Assembly (NCBI RefSeq): GCF_016406325.1
Contig: NZ_CP066370.1
Coordinates: 434,001 to 498,000 of the forward strand
DNA from: Shewanella putrefaciens
Lineage (GTDB): Bacteria; Pseudomonadota; Gammaproteobacteria; Enterobacterales; Shewanellaceae
DNA length: 64,000 bases
Direction: 5' to 3'
Of this stretch, positions 8,546 to 18,250 are shown one piece after another; the stretch's first letter is position 1; each line of letters starts with the position of its first letter. The notes beneath the pieces are model-generated. The model made no database searches. It was not told the DNA's origin and saw only the letters and a program-made list of their open reading frames with translations. Position numbers and translations under genes: made by a program.

Positions 8546-9489
8546 TGAATATCCCATTCGATACTGATCTTGCTGTGATGGCCATTTGGGGTCTTATTTT
8601 TGCCATTTTTGTTATTAAACTTTTCCAATCGATTCGCTTAGTACCAACTAAGTCAGCCTACATTGTTGAGCGTTTGGGTAAGTACCACTCCACCCTAGAT
8701 GCGGGATTTCATACCTTGATCCCCTTTGTGGATAAAGTGGCTTATATCCATGACTTAAAAGAAGAAACGATTGATGTTCCACCACAGGAATGCTTCTCTA
8801 GCGATGAGGTGAACGTCGAAGTTGATGGTGTAATTTATATTTCTGTAACTGACCCTGTTAAGGCGAGTTATGGCATTACTGACTATCGTTATGCAGCTAT
8901 CCAATTAGCGCAAACAACAACTCGTTCAGTGATTGGCACCTTAGATTTAGATCGTACGTTCGAAGAGCGTGATGTGATTTCGGCTAAGGTCGTCGAAGTG
9001 CTTGATCAAGCTGGCGCTATATGGGGTATCCGTGTACACCGCTATGAGATAAAAAATATCACGCCACCAGAAACTGTTAAAAATGCAATGGAAATGCAAG
9101 TGAATGCTGAACGTGAGCGTAGAGCATTACTTGCTAAGAGTGAAGGCGACAAGCAGAGTAAGATTAACCGCTCAGAAGGGGTTAAGGCTGAAACAGTTAA
9201 CCGCTCAGAAGGGGAAATGCAGCGCCGTATTAACGAGGCCGAAGGTAAGGCTGAGGAGATATTAACCTTATCTCGCGCAACTGCAGAGTCAATTGAACGG
9301 CTTGCCTCGGTGATTTCTGCCCCCGGTGGTCATAACGCGCTGAGGATGCAACTCGGTGAACAGTATATGAAACAGCTTGATGGCCTGAGCCAAAAAAATA
9401 CTCGTGTGGTATTGCCAGGCAATATGGTGGATTTTGATTACTGGATGAATAGCATAGGATTAAAAGAAGCAGGCTTAAAGGATAAATAA
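8545..9489 (+). CDS. SPFH/Band 7 (stomatin, QmcA-like) membrane protein, second copy
   Basis: 314 residues, clearly paralogous to the preceding gene: VERLGKYHSTLDAGFHTLIPF, AQTTTRSVIGTLDLDRTFEERD, and a repeated helical region with three NRSEG/INEAEG units. The N-terminal membrane segment is AVMAIWGLIFAIFVIKLF. The start overlaps the previous stop by one base, so translation is probably coupled. The two copies differ throughout, so this is an old duplication; they may form a hetero-oligomer. Terminated by the hairpin at 9521-9554. Confidence 0.92.
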   Translation: MNIPFDTDLAVMAIWGLIFAIFVIKLFQSIRLVPTKSAYIVERLGKYHSTLDAGFHTLIPFVDKVAYIHDLKEETIDVPPQECFSSDEVNVEVDGVIYISVTDPVKASYGITDYRYAAIQLAQTTTRSVIGTLDLDRTFEERDVISAKVVEVLDQAGAIWGIRVHRYEIKNITPPETVKNAMEMQVNAERERRALLAKSEGDKQSKINRSEGVKAETVNRSEGEMQRRINEAEGKAEEILTLSRATAESIERLASVISAPGGHNALRMQLGEQYMKQLDGLSQKNTRVVLPGNMVDFDYWMNSIGLKEAGLKDK

Positions 9490-9520
9490 TCCCTGCCGTG
9501 TTGATTTATAAGTCTATACC

Positions 9521-9554
9521 TAAGGCCAAATACACAGTATTTGGCCTTATTTTT
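9521..9554 (+). terminator. Rho-independent terminator of the nfeD-SPFH operon
   Basis: TAAGGCCAAATA (9521-9532), loop CACAG, TATTTGGCCTTA (9538-9549), then TTTTTG: a perfect 12-bp stem followed by a T-run. Confidence 0.92.
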
Positions 9555-9678
9555 GAGCATTATCATGGGGGGTTAGCTAAAATTGTAGGTTTTATGGCTG
9601 TTCGATTTAAGCCGAGCTATTGCATGAGTCGTTAGCTTGCCAATATTTGCTTAATACCGCTATCGAGATCTCATATTC

Positions 9679-9903
9679 TTAGTATGCTAAACGCTCAGAA
9701 ATTTGAGAGTGTGAGTGAGTTTCAATGAGCTGAGCAATTGCGTTTTGCTCAAGTTGGGGTAATGCAGAGATTTCATCGTAAATTTTATCTTGGACATCTA
9801 AAGGCATGTTTACATGCTCCATAAACATTCTAATGCCTAACGTGTCACCATCCTTAAACAGTTGACTAAATTCATTGGCTTCAATCTCTATCAATGCGTT
9901 CAT
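9679..9903 (-). CDS. Hypothetical 74-residue acidic protein
   Basis: I do not recognise this family. The frame is supported by a good ribosome-binding site (AAAGGTGA, about 5 bases before ATG) and by a sensible amphipathic composition, not low complexity. It is acidic, without signal peptide, membrane segment or cysteines, and appears all helical. It stands alone, convergent with the SPFH operon, with about 290 bp of AT-rich DNA upstream that probably holds its promoter. Function unknown. Confidence 0.65.
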   Translation of the reverse strand: MNALIEIEANEFSQLFKDGDTLGIRMFMEHVNMPLDVQDKIYDEISALPQLEQNAIAQLIETHSHSQISERLAY

Positions 9904-10197
9904 ATTACTTCACCTTTAGGTTGGTTATTCATACGGAAATAACTTTTTGCCGTTGATTAAGGGATACGCCTAACTTTGATCTAGGTCAAATTAACTGTGT
10001 ATTAACCTTTGTTAATAAACTGATTTTCAATTTATAAATAGAGGGTTATACAAAAAGAGGTGTTAGTGGATAAATGATAAAAACGTATATTTAAGGGCGG
10101 AGACTTGGCTGTGTGGTGAATTTTAATCAATAAGGTGCAGGGATAAAAATAGCGGTGAGTTCTAAAAACTGACCGCTAATTTGTGGTTACGACTGGG

Positions 10198-10890
10198 TTA
10201 TTTAGGAACGGCTAAAATCTGGCAACCGTTAATGCCTGCATTTTGCAACACATGGCGTTTACGTTCTGCATCACGTTTGGTGGTATATGGTCCTAAGGAT
10301 ACCTTATACCAAGTGCCTGTTGTCCCTTCAATTTGCCTTACCTGCGCCTCCAACCCTTGAAAAGCGATGACGGCTTTCATTTGATTGGCTTGGGACTCCT
10401 GACGGAATGACGCACACTGTAATTGATATTGTTGCGGTGCTCGTGTGCTAACAACGTCAGGAATATCAACCTCAACATGCTTGTTTTCTAACTCGTTAAG
10501 ATAGGTCCACTCTTCCTTAGGTTTTGGTGGCAGCGCATTAGGATCGACTTTAGGTGTTACCTCTTGTTTTTCTACCGGAAGAGTCACAGCTTGACGTTCT
10601 TCCTGCACTTGCGCTTCTTTCACTTTTGGGGTTAGCGTTGAAGTTTCTTTAACCTTAACACGACTCTCTGTTTTAGGTGTTGTGGTTGTCGTTTGCTGTT
10701 TTGCTGTATCTTTGATACTCCACAGAAAATAGCTAAAACACCCCACGGCAAGGATGACAAACAGGATCAGTGCGACAGGGTACTTCTTACGCGGTACAGA
10801 CTTTTGAACTGGCCGAGCTCGGGTTGCGCGGATCGGGCGCGGTTTAGCGCCCGATTGCGGTCTTCTGTTGGCATAGTCGCGATGGCTCAT
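10198..10890 (-). CDS. ftsN: Cell-division protein FtsN-like, SPOR domain
   Basis: 230 residues with FtsN architecture. A short basic cytoplasmic tail begins MSHRDYANRRPQSGAKPRP. One membrane segment covers residues ~38-58 (VALILFVILAVGCFSYFLW). A long Thr/Lys/Pro/Glu-rich periplasmic linker follows, then a C-terminal SPOR domain (QYQLQCASFRQESQANQMKA ... GTWYKVSLGPYTTKRDAERK) that binds denuded peptidoglycan at the septum. FtsN activates septal wall synthesis. It begins three bases after the argS stop, in the same transcription unit, and priA lies upstream. Confidence 0.9.
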   Translation of the reverse strand: MSHRDYANRRPQSGAKPRPIRATRARPVQKSVPRKKYPVALILFVILAVGCFSYFLWSIKDTAKQQTTTTTPKTESRVKVKETSTLTPKVKEAQVQEERQAVTLPVEKQEVTPKVDPNALPPKPKEEWTYLNELENKHVEVDIPDVVSTRAPQQYQLQCASFRQESQANQMKAVIAFQGLEAQVRQIEGTTGTWYKVSLGPYTTKRDAERKRHVLQNAGINGCQILAVPK

Positions 10891-10893
10891 AGC

Positions 10894-12639
10894 TTACATC
10901 CGTTCTAGGGTTTCGATACCTAGCAGATTGAGTCCCTTTTGTAGGGTGCGAGCAGTCAACTGTGACAACAGTAACCGGCTATTTTTTTGCTCATCGTTAT
11001 CGGCGGCAAGTACAGGGCAAGCCTCATAGAAACTAGAGAAAGCGCCTGCTAACTCATATAGGTAGGCACACAATACGTGCGGCTGGCCTTTATCGACAAC
11101 ACGATTAAGGATTTCGCCAAACTGAGCCAATTTGTTACCGAGATCTTTCTCTTTTTCATGCTCAAGCACGATTTTAGCTTGGCTGAGATCCAGACCAGTG
11201 ACTCGCTTGAATATGCCCGCAACACGGGTATAAGCGTATAACAGGTAAGGTGCAGTATTGCCTTCGAAGCTGAGCATTTGTTCAAAGCTGAAGATGTAAT
11301 CACTGGTGCGGTTTTTCGATAAGTCGGCGTATTTAACTGCGCTTATTCCTACAACACGGGCGATTTCTGCCAGCGTTTCCTCATCCATATCAGGATTTTT
11401 GCTGCGAACGAGTTCTAGCGCGCGCACATTGGCTTCTTCTAACAGGTCAACTAACTTCACAACGCCGCCGCTACGGGTTTTAAATGGACGGCCATCTTCG
11501 CCGTTCATAGTGCCAAAACCTAAGTGTTCCAATGACATATCTTCACGAACAAATTTAGCTAGCTTGGCGAGGCTAAAAACTTGTTGGAAATGCAGCGCCT
11601 GACGTAGGTCAACAAAATACAGTACGCGATCGGCTTTTAACACGTTAGAGCGGTAGCGCATTGCCGCGAGATCTGAGGTGGCATACAAATAGCCCCCATC
11701 GGCTTTTTGGATGATCACAGGCAGTGGCTCACCTTCTTTATTGCGGAAGGCTTCTTGGAATACCACTTTGGCGCCGTTGCTTTCGGTTAATAAACCTTGG
11801 GCATCTAAATCTTTCACCACTTGTTCGAGGTCGGCGTTATAGGCACTTTCTCCGTGCACATCGGCGCGGGTTAGGCTCACACCTAAACGGGCGTAGACTT
11901 CATGGCAGTGGCTTAACGAAATATCGTTAAACTCGCGCCACAGTTTGTTGCAATACTCGTCGCCCGATTGCAACTCAACCACTAACTGACGAGCGCGGGT
12001 GGCAAATTCTGCTGATTCATCGAAACGCAGTTTAGCGGCACGGTAGAAGGTTTCAAGATCAGACAGCTCAAGATGAGCCTGCTCACCATTTTTGGCGCGC
12101 AGCTCTTCCATATAGGCCAGCAACATACCAAATTGTGTACCCCAATCGCCCACATGGTTTTGGCGAATCACCTTGTGGCCCAGAAATTCCAGCGCACGCA
12201 CAACACTGTCACCAATGATGGTTGAACGTAAGTGACCTACGTGCATTTCTTTGGCGAGGTTGGGGGAAGAGTAATCGACCACTACAGTTTGCGGTGTCGG
12301 TAACTTAATACCTAAATGTTCATCGTTAACCGCATTTTGCAGTTGATCCGCTAGGGCACTGTCGTTGATGAAAAAGTTGATAAAGCCTGGACCTGCGATT
12401 TCAACCTTAGCCACAAATGCCGAAGCGGGTAGGGTATCTATGATCAACTGGGCTAATTCACGTGGATTCTTGCCAGCGACCTTGGTCAGCATCATGGCTA
12501 AGTTGGTTGCCAAGTCGCCATGACTCTTATCCTTGGTTCGATCTACTTGAATGCGTGCTTCAAAATCAGCAGGCAAAATACCTTGTTGTTTAAAGGATTC
12601 GATTGTTTGTTCAAGTAATGATTGGATATGTGATTTCAT
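10894..12639 (-). CDS. argS: Arginyl-tRNA synthetase
   Basis: 581 residues, matching the usual bacterial ArgRS (~577). It has the N-terminal Add-1 domain ([20 protein letters not shown]), the class I HIGH variant HVGH in [17 protein letters not shown], the [10 protein letters not shown] motif, the catalytic core with [11 protein letters not shown] in the KMSK-equivalent region, and a C-terminal DALR anticodon-binding domain ending ...[10 protein letters not shown]. It charges tRNA-Arg in the cytoplasm. It lies between priA (110 bp upstream) and ftsN (3 bp downstream). Confidence 0.98.
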
Positions 12640-12749
12640 GGATTAATTAGCACTAACTTTAAGAGTGAATACAGGGAATAACCGCATATTTTAGCCGCTT
12701 GTGGTTAACAATTGCTATCTTCCCGATGATTTTTTATCAAATAATCGAT

Positions 12750-14945
12750 TTATAGCAGATCCTGTGGATCCCTATCCAAACTCCAGCGGCAACGCTTTGC
12801 TTCGGGGAGTAACTCCACAAGCGGATGAATACGTTCAAACTCTTGCTGCAGGCGATTGCGATTCTTGGCCTGAAACATTAACTGGCGGCGGAACTTACCT
12901 GCTTTTCTATCCAGTGGCGCAGGCATTGGGCCTATTACCTCAAACTCTTTATCTTGAGGTAAAAGTGCTGCAAAGGCATTGAGAAAACTGTCGGCATCCA
13001 AGGCAGAATGCGCTTCGGCGCGTACGAGTACCATATGCCATGCTGGTGGCAGTAGTGCCTGTTGGCGTTCTTTTAACTGGCTACGGGCAAACTCGCCATA
13101 ACCGCGGTGCAGCAAATCCCGCAAGATGGGGTTATCGCTCTGGTGTGTTTGTAGTAGCACTGTGCCGGGTTTACTGGCGCGGCCCGCACGCCCTGCGACT
13201 TGAGTATAGAGTTGCCCAAAACGCTCAGGTGCGCGGAAGTCGGCGCTAAATAGGGCCCCATCGACATCCAATAGCCCAACAAGGGTTACATCGGGGAAAT
13301 GGTGTCCTTTTGCTAACATTTGAGTGCCGACTAAGATTTTATATTCACCCTTATGAATCGCACTTAAATGGCTTTCTAGGGAGCCTTTAAGACGCGTCGT
13401 ATCTCGGTCGATGCGCACCACAGGATATTTCGGAAACTCCTGCTGTAATGCTTCGGCAAGTTGCTCTGTGCCTATGCCTTGACCCATCAGCATAGTGCTG
13501 CCGCATTTGTGACATTGTTTGGGAATGGCATATTGGTTACCACAATGGTGGCAGCAAATTTCACCAAGGGATTGATGCACAGTAAAAAATGCATCGCAGC
13601 GGTCGCACTCATGTAAGTGCCCACACTCGTGGCATAGCAGGGCTGGCGCAAAACCACGGCGGTTTAAAAACAGTAATACTTGGTTTCCTGCATCTAGATG
13701 CAGCCTAATTTCATTTAATAGTGGTGCCGACATCCCTGCCTTTAGGGGCAGATTTTTAATATCAATAATACCTTGTCTTACTTTTTTGGCGGCACCTGCG
13801 CGCTCACCAAGTTGTAAATGCACATAGCGACCACTCAAGGCATTTTGCAGACTTTCGAGTGACGGTGTGGCAGAGCCTAAAATGACGGGAATTGATTCTA
13901 AATGGCCACGCATAACCGCTAAATCACGAGCATGATAACCGACGCCTTCCTGCTGCTTGAAACTGCTGTCGTGTTCTTCATCGAGAATAATAATCCCAGG
14001 ATAGGCCATAGGTGTGAACAACGCTGAACGTGTGCCAATAATGATCGCCGCCTGTCCACAGCGTGCTTGACGCCATGCTTCGAGGCGTTGGTTATCGGTT
14101 AACCCTGAATGTAAAACCGCGACATTGACCTTAAAACGACGTTTAAATCGGTTGATGGTTTGTGGCGTTAGGCCAATCTCTGGCACTAAGATCAGCGCTT
14201 GTTTGCCTTGTTTTAGAATTTCTTCGAGTACGGCCAAATAGACTTCGGTTTTACCCGAACCGGTAATACCTTCTAATAAGGTGCAATGATAACCTTGTTG
14301 CTGATTTAAAATAGTCACGGCAATAGCTTGTTCTTTATTGAGTCTATGCGGTGTTTCATCCAGAACTAATTGGGTACGCCAATCAAGGTTAAGTTCGGCT
14401 ATTTTTTCGTGACGAGCAACCCAACCTTTATCTTCCAAGGCTTTTAAGGCGGTTTTACTTATCGCGAAAGTGATCACTTCTTCTTGAGTTAGGCTAGTCT
14501 TTTTGAGTAACTCGAGCAGTTTTTTCTGCGCGGGAGCGCGTTTAACGATCTCGGGAGCAATATTTTGCCCTAGTTCAGTTAATTGCCAATATTGGATTTT
14601 TTGTGGTGCGGCATCTAGCCCCTTACGTAATGCGACAGGGAGGGCTTGAGTTAGCATTTGCCCTTGGCTGCAAAAGTAATATCTTGCTGCCCATAAAGTT
14701 AATTTATAAAGGGATTCGGGCAATAATGGCGTGTCATCAATAAAATCAATAACCGCTTTTATTTGCTTTGGCTCTAGGCTACAAGTGTCAGTCACCGCGG
14801 TGACTAACCCTATAAGTTGCTGGCGACCGAAAGGCACTTTAACGCGAACCCCAATTTGTGGTGTTTGCGGGTAGGTTTCGGGAACGCGGTAACTAAAGTT
14901 TTGCCGCATAGGTACAGGTAACGCAACTTCGACAAACAGTGACAT
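12750..14945 (-). CDS. priA: Primosomal replication-restart helicase PriA
   Basis: 731 residues, full length. The N-terminal 3'-end-binding domain has FSYRVPETYP and GVRVKVPFGRQQLIGLV. Walker A is GITGSGKT (residues 226-233), Walker B/motif II is DEEHDSSFKQ, and VILGSATPSLES follows. The paired zinc fingers begin at CHECGHLHECDRC and continue through CCHHCGN and CHKCGS. The C-terminal helicase motifs include GTQMLAKGHHFPDV and QVAGRAGR. PriA reloads DnaB at stalled forks. The first gene of a priA-argS-ftsN run on the minus strand, divergent from a FimV-like gene. Confidence 0.98.
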   Translation of the reverse strand: MSLFVEVALPVPMRQNFSYRVPETYPQTPQIGVRVKVPFGRQQLIGLVTAVTDTCSLEPKQIKAVIDFIDDTPLLPESLYKLTLWAARYYFCSQGQMLTQALPVALRKGLDAAPQKIQYWQLTELGQNIAPEIVKRAPAQKKLLELLKKTSLTQEEVITFAISKTALKALEDKGWVARHEKIAELNLDWRTQLVLDETPHRLNKEQAIAVTILNQQQGYHCTLLEGITGSGKTEVYLAVLEEILKQGKQALILVPEIGLTPQTINRFKRRFKVNVAVLHSGLTDNQRLEAWRQARCGQAAIIIGTRSALFTPMAYPGIIILDEEHDSSFKQQEGVGYHARDLAVMRGHLESIPVILGSATPSLESLQNALSGRYVHLQLGERAGAAKKVRQGIIDIKNLPLKAGMSAPLLNEIRLHLDAGNQVLLFLNRRGFAPALLCHECGHLHECDRCDAFFTVHQSLGEICCHHCGNQYAIPKQCHKCGSTMLMGQGIGTEQLAEALQQEFPKYPVVRIDRDTTRLKGSLESHLSAIHKGEYKILVGTQMLAKGHHFPDVTLVGLLDVDGALFSADFRAPERFGQLYTQVAGRAGRASKPGTVLLQTHQSDNPILRDLLHRGYGEFARSQLKERQQALLPPAWHMVLVRAEAHSALDADSFLNAFAALLPQDKEFEVIGPMPAPLDRKAGKFRRQLMFQAKNRNRLQQEFERIHPLVELLPEAKRCRWSLDRDPQDLL

Positions 14946-15048
14946 ATGCTAGGCAAGTCTTAATGAGAATGGGGTTTAGTGTACTCAGCACGGCTAGCAA
15001 GGGCTAGTCCTAATGATGGTTTATCTAAGGATAGTGGAGAGTAAATTG

Positions 15049-15915
15049 ATGGCTAATATCGTGAAATCATTAGGTCTATTCATCTTAGTTTGCAGTGCAT
15101 CTTCGATGGCTCAAGTATCCCATGTGAGTATCAATAACATGATGTTTGAGTTGGGGACTTATCCGAAGATGCGCCTCAATGTGATTACTGATAATCAGGA
15201 TATTACACGGCTTGAATTTGTGCTGCGCCAATCAAGTGGTGAAGAGAAGTTGATGGCGCAGGAGCTCAATCGCTTTCTAGTGTTACTCACTGGGGTTGAA
15301 GACGTCAAAGATCCCAAGGCGCAGTTAGTGGTGAGGGAATATCGTGTTGATCGTTGGTATGAGGTAAAAAAGATCCCACTTTTTGTGGAGCCTTCTGCCG
15401 TTGCGAGTCACACCACTTCAGTGGATTCAACAAGAATATCTCAAGGTGTTAAATCTGCAGAGCTTAGTTCCGAAGTGAGGCTAAACAAAGTGGATATTGT
15501 GGCAACAGAAGCTAAGTCCTTACCAGCGGTGTCATCAAGTAATTTAACCCCTATAACGAAAAGTATGGGTTCTGAATCTATCGTTACAACGGGTTTTATA
15601 TTTTCTAAAGATGAGCCTGATCAAGAGACTGGTAATGCACCCAAGATGATGCCAACTAAGGAATGTTTGCTCAATTATGACTCAAGCGAAACCCTCTGGC
15701 GGGTTGCAAATCGTTATGCGAACGAATGGAATGTAAGTGTTTATGGCGCCATGCTTGCTATATATGATGCCAATCCCAAGGCGTTTGCTAAAAATAAAAT
15801 CAGCGCGTTAAGAGGCGATGCTGCCCTTTACTGCCCATCAACAGATCTGTTGGCACAGTACCCAGATGCGAAAGAGGCCAAGGCCATCTTTGAGGCAAAG
15901 CAAGCGGGTAAATAA
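15049..15915 (+). CDS. FimV/HubP-like secreted protein
   Basis: About 288 residues from the ATG at 15049, chosen because GGAG (15036-15039) precedes it and it gives a clean signal peptide (MANIVKSLGLFILVCSASSMA). Residues to ~120 form a beta-rich domain. A low-complexity Ser/Thr/Val linker follows. The C-terminal stretch ETLWRVANRYANEWNVSVYG and MLAIYDANPKAFAKNKISAL resembles the segment after LysM in FimV/TspA proteins, which bind peptidoglycan and organise polar type IV pili. Nearby MSHA genes make a pilus link tempting, but this is inference. No terminator is visible before rpmE. Confidence 0.65.
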   Translation: MANIVKSLGLFILVCSASSMAQVSHVSINNMMFELGTYPKMRLNVITDNQDITRLEFVLRQSSGEEKLMAQELNRFLVLLTGVEDVKDPKAQLVVREYRVDRWYEVKKIPLFVEPSAVASHTTSVDSTRISQGVKSAELSSEVRLNKVDIVATEAKSLPAVSSSNLTPITKSMGSESIVTTGFIFSKDEPDQETGNAPKMMPTKECLLNYDSSETLWRVANRYANEWNVSVYGAMLAIYDANPKAFAKNKISALRGDAALYCPSTDLLAQYPDAKEAKAIFEAKQAGK

Positions 15916-16009
15916 GAGCGAGATTCAACGGTATTATCATGCGGAGTTATCTGTGAAATGCTCAGATAATCTACTTGTATCCGCAGTGACGATACTGTAC
16001 CATTCTGCG

Positions 16010-16093
16010 CCCTAACATATCGTTATTAACTGCATGTGGTGTCCGACTAAGGGTTGGAAGAGCGACATGGCCTTACATTTTGAGGTAACCCCA
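16010..16093 (+). promoter_or_regulatory. Possible L31 mRNA leader (autoregulatory region)
   Basis: The bases before rpmE (GCGACATGG, then TGAGGTAACCCCA directly before the ATG) form a leader in a place where gammaproteobacterial rpmE mRNAs are known to carry a structured autoregulatory 5' region bound by L31. I identify it by position and plausible pairing only, not by a covariance match. Confidence 0.35.
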
Positions 16094-16306
16094 ATGAAAC
16101 AAGGTATCCACCCAGAATACGCAGTTATTACTGCAAACTGTACTTGTGGCAACGTAATCAAAGTAAACTCTACTGCTGGTAAAGACCTGCACTTAGACGT
16201 TTGTGGTGCATGTCACCCATTCTACACAGGTACACAAAAAGTTGTTGATACAGGCGGTCGTATCGACAAATTCAACAAGCGCTTTGCTGTGCTTGCTAAG
16301 AAATAA
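16094..16306 (+). CDS. rpmE: 50S ribosomal protein L31, zinc-binding form
   Basis: 70 residues, starting [20 protein letters not shown] and collinear with E. coli L31. The four zinc ligands C16, C18, C37 and C40 are present, so this is the zinc-containing (C+) type; the zinc-free paralogue is not in the window. L31 bridges the ribosomal subunits. An in-frame upstream ATG at 16034 is rejected because homologues start at 16094. Followed by a strong terminator. Confidence 0.97.
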   Translation: MKQGIHPEYAVITANCTCGNVIKVNSTAGKDLHLDVCGACHPFYTGTQKVVDTGGRIDKFNKRFAVLAKK

Positions 16307-16819
16307 TTGCGACGGCAATGTTTCTAGAAAGGGCGCCTCGGCGCCTTTTTGCTTTTCAATTTTTGATATTTATGACTCTTCACAGTAATAGCCGCTGGTA
16401 TGACTTCAATTAAAAAATCATCAATACTGTGGAAGCTGACGCTTTAACACGGTAAAACGACTTATTCATTGCAATTAACGATAAGATAAGTGGAGTTCAC
16501 TATCTTTATTGTAATTTAGCCAAAATTTATTGTGAGTTATGGTTGTGAGCCGCATTATTTCAGTAAAATTTAAGTTTGTTTCCTACAAAAAGTAAATAGG
16601 TAATCAGGTCTTATCCGTACAGATAAGTTTATAAAACTGGGCTTAGATGTCAGATTGATGCGCAAAGGCGAAATTTCTCAATCTCTTATTTAAAAATTAC
16701 TGTGATTGGCGTATCTTACCCCTCACCTACAAAGTCGACAGATGTCTCAAAAATGAACTCATCTGCGCTGACTAGGCCTTACCCATACTATTATAAATGT
16801 CGCATTTCAGGATGTTAAA
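16307..16819. other. Intergenic region, 513 bp, upstream of malic enzyme
   Basis: Begins with the rpmE terminator. The remaining ~470 bp is AT-rich and presumably holds the malic-enzyme promoter. I see no convincing ORF, RNA gene or operator in it; a run of short AT blocks is the only pattern. Confidence 0.5.
16328..16350 (+). terminator. Rho-independent terminator of rpmE
   Basis: AAAGGGCGC, a 4-base loop, GCGCCTTTTT: a GC-rich stem then a T-run, 22 bases past the rpmE stop. Confidence 0.88.
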
Positions 16820-18064
16820 ATGTCAGATATTCGTCAACAAGCACTCGATTATCATGAATTTCCCGTTCCAGGTAAAACCGCCGTTTGTCTTACTAAACCC
16901 GCCGAAACGAGCCACGATCTCGCCCTAGCATATAGCCCTGGTGTCGCAGAGCCTGTACGTGAAATTGCCGCTAATCCTGACAATGCATATCGTTACACCA
17001 ATAAAGGCAACACAGTTGCAGTGATCACCAATGGCACGGCAATTCTTGGTCTTGGCAACTTAGGTCCGCTAGCATCAAAGCCTGTAATGGAAGGTAAAGC
17101 TTTACTATTCAAGCATTTTGCCAATATCGACTCGACAGATATTGAAATTACTCACAATACTCCTGAGGAATTTATCAACACTGTTGCCGCGATTGCAGAT
17201 ACGTTTGGCGGCATTAACCTCGAAGATATTAAAGCGCCCGAATGCTTTGTCATTGAACGCGAGTTAATTGCCCGTTGTAAAGTGCCCGTATTCCATGATG
17301 ATCAGCATGGTACGGCCATTGTGACTGCTGCCGGTATGATCAATGCGTTGGAAATTCAAGGCAAGTTGATAAGTGACGCGACTTTTGTGTGTATGGGTGC
17401 AGGTGCTGCTGCTATTGCTTGTATGACGATGTTAGTCAAGTGTGGTGCTAATCGCGCCAACATTTATATGTTAGACACTAAAGGCGTTATCCATTCTGGT
17501 CGTACCGATCTTAATGAATATAAAGCATTATTTGCCAATGATACCGATAAACGCACTTTACAAGATGTAATTAAAGGTGCCGATGTCTTTTTGGGCTTAT
17601 CTGGTCCAGATGTGATTGGCGCAGAAGAAGTTGCCATGATGGCTGACAAGCCGGTTATTTTTGCTTGCTCAAATCCAGATCCTGAAATTAAGCCTGCACT
17701 TGCCCATGCCATTCGCAATGATTTGATTATGGGCACAGGTCGCAGCGATTATCCAAATCAGGTGAATAACGTACTGTGTTTTCCATTTATTTTCCGTGGT
17801 GCTTTAGATGTGCGAGCGTCTTGCATCAATGATGAAATGAAAATCGCCGCCGTACATGCTATCGCTGAGTTAGCCAAAGAACCCGTGCCTGAGAGTGTAC
17901 TTAAGGCCTATCCTAAGGTGAGTTCATTAAGTTTTGGCCCTGAGTATGTATTACCAAAACCTATGGATCCACGTTTATTGCCTCAGGTGGCACGTGCCGT
18001 TGCACAGGCCGCAATTGAGTCGGGAGTGGCTGCAATCACTACGCTTCCCAAGTATGCTGATTAA
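16820..18064 (+). CDS. Malic enzyme (short form, oxidative malate decarboxylation)
   Basis: 414 residues, the compact bacterial malic enzyme without the C-terminal phosphotransacetylase-like domain that makes E. coli MaeB ~760 residues long. Signatures: [46 protein letters not shown] (metal/malate site) and [10 protein letters not shown] for the dinucleotide. It oxidises malate to pyruvate and CO2, giving NAD(P)H. Cofactor preference is not certain from sequence. Monocistronic, with its own terminator. Confidence 0.93.
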   Translation: MSDIRQQALDYHEFPVPGKTAVCLTKPAETSHDLALAYSPGVAEPVREIAANPDNAYRYTNKGNTVAVITNGTAILGLGNLGPLASKPVMEGKALLFKHFANIDSTDIEITHNTPEEFINTVAAIADTFGGINLEDIKAPECFVIERELIARCKVPVFHDDQHGTAIVTAAGMINALEIQGKLISDATFVCMGAGAAAIACMTMLVKCGANRANIYMLDTKGVIHSGRTDLNEYKALFANDTDKRTLQDVIKGADVFLGLSGPDVIGAEEVAMMADKPVIFACSNPDPEIKPALAHAIRNDLIMGTGRSDYPNQVNNVLCFPFIFRGALDVRASCINDEMKIAAVHAIAELAKEPVPESVLKAYPKVSSLSFGPEYVLPKPMDPRLLPQVARAVAQAAIESGVAAITTLPKYAD

Positions 18065-18085
18065 GTAAAAAGTGGTAAATCATCT

Positions 18086-18113
18086 AAAAAGAGGCTCATT
18101 AGCCTCTTTTTTA
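18086..18113 (+). terminator. Rho-independent terminator after malic enzyme
   Basis: AAAAAGAGGCT, short loop, AGCCTCTTTTTT: a near-perfect stem with a T-run, 22 bases after the stop. Confidence 0.9.
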
Positions 18114-18250
18114 GTTTTTAGCTGTAGGTAAATACGCCTATCCTTAGTTGCCTTTTGGCTTATGCTACTGAATAATCAGGGGGCAACATTTGTTGAGCTA
18201 ATGTTAAATACGCACCGATAATTATAATAATTCTGCAGGATAGCGGATCG

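Noticed and set aside
12701..12982. 93-codon plus-strand ORF at the end of priA
   Set aside because: It is the complement of a well-supported priA coding region and resembles no family.
16820..18064. Malic enzyme as a truncated MaeB
   Set aside because: The 414-residue length is the normal short bacterial form, and the gene has its own terminator; nothing downstream resembles a lost phosphotransacetylase domain.
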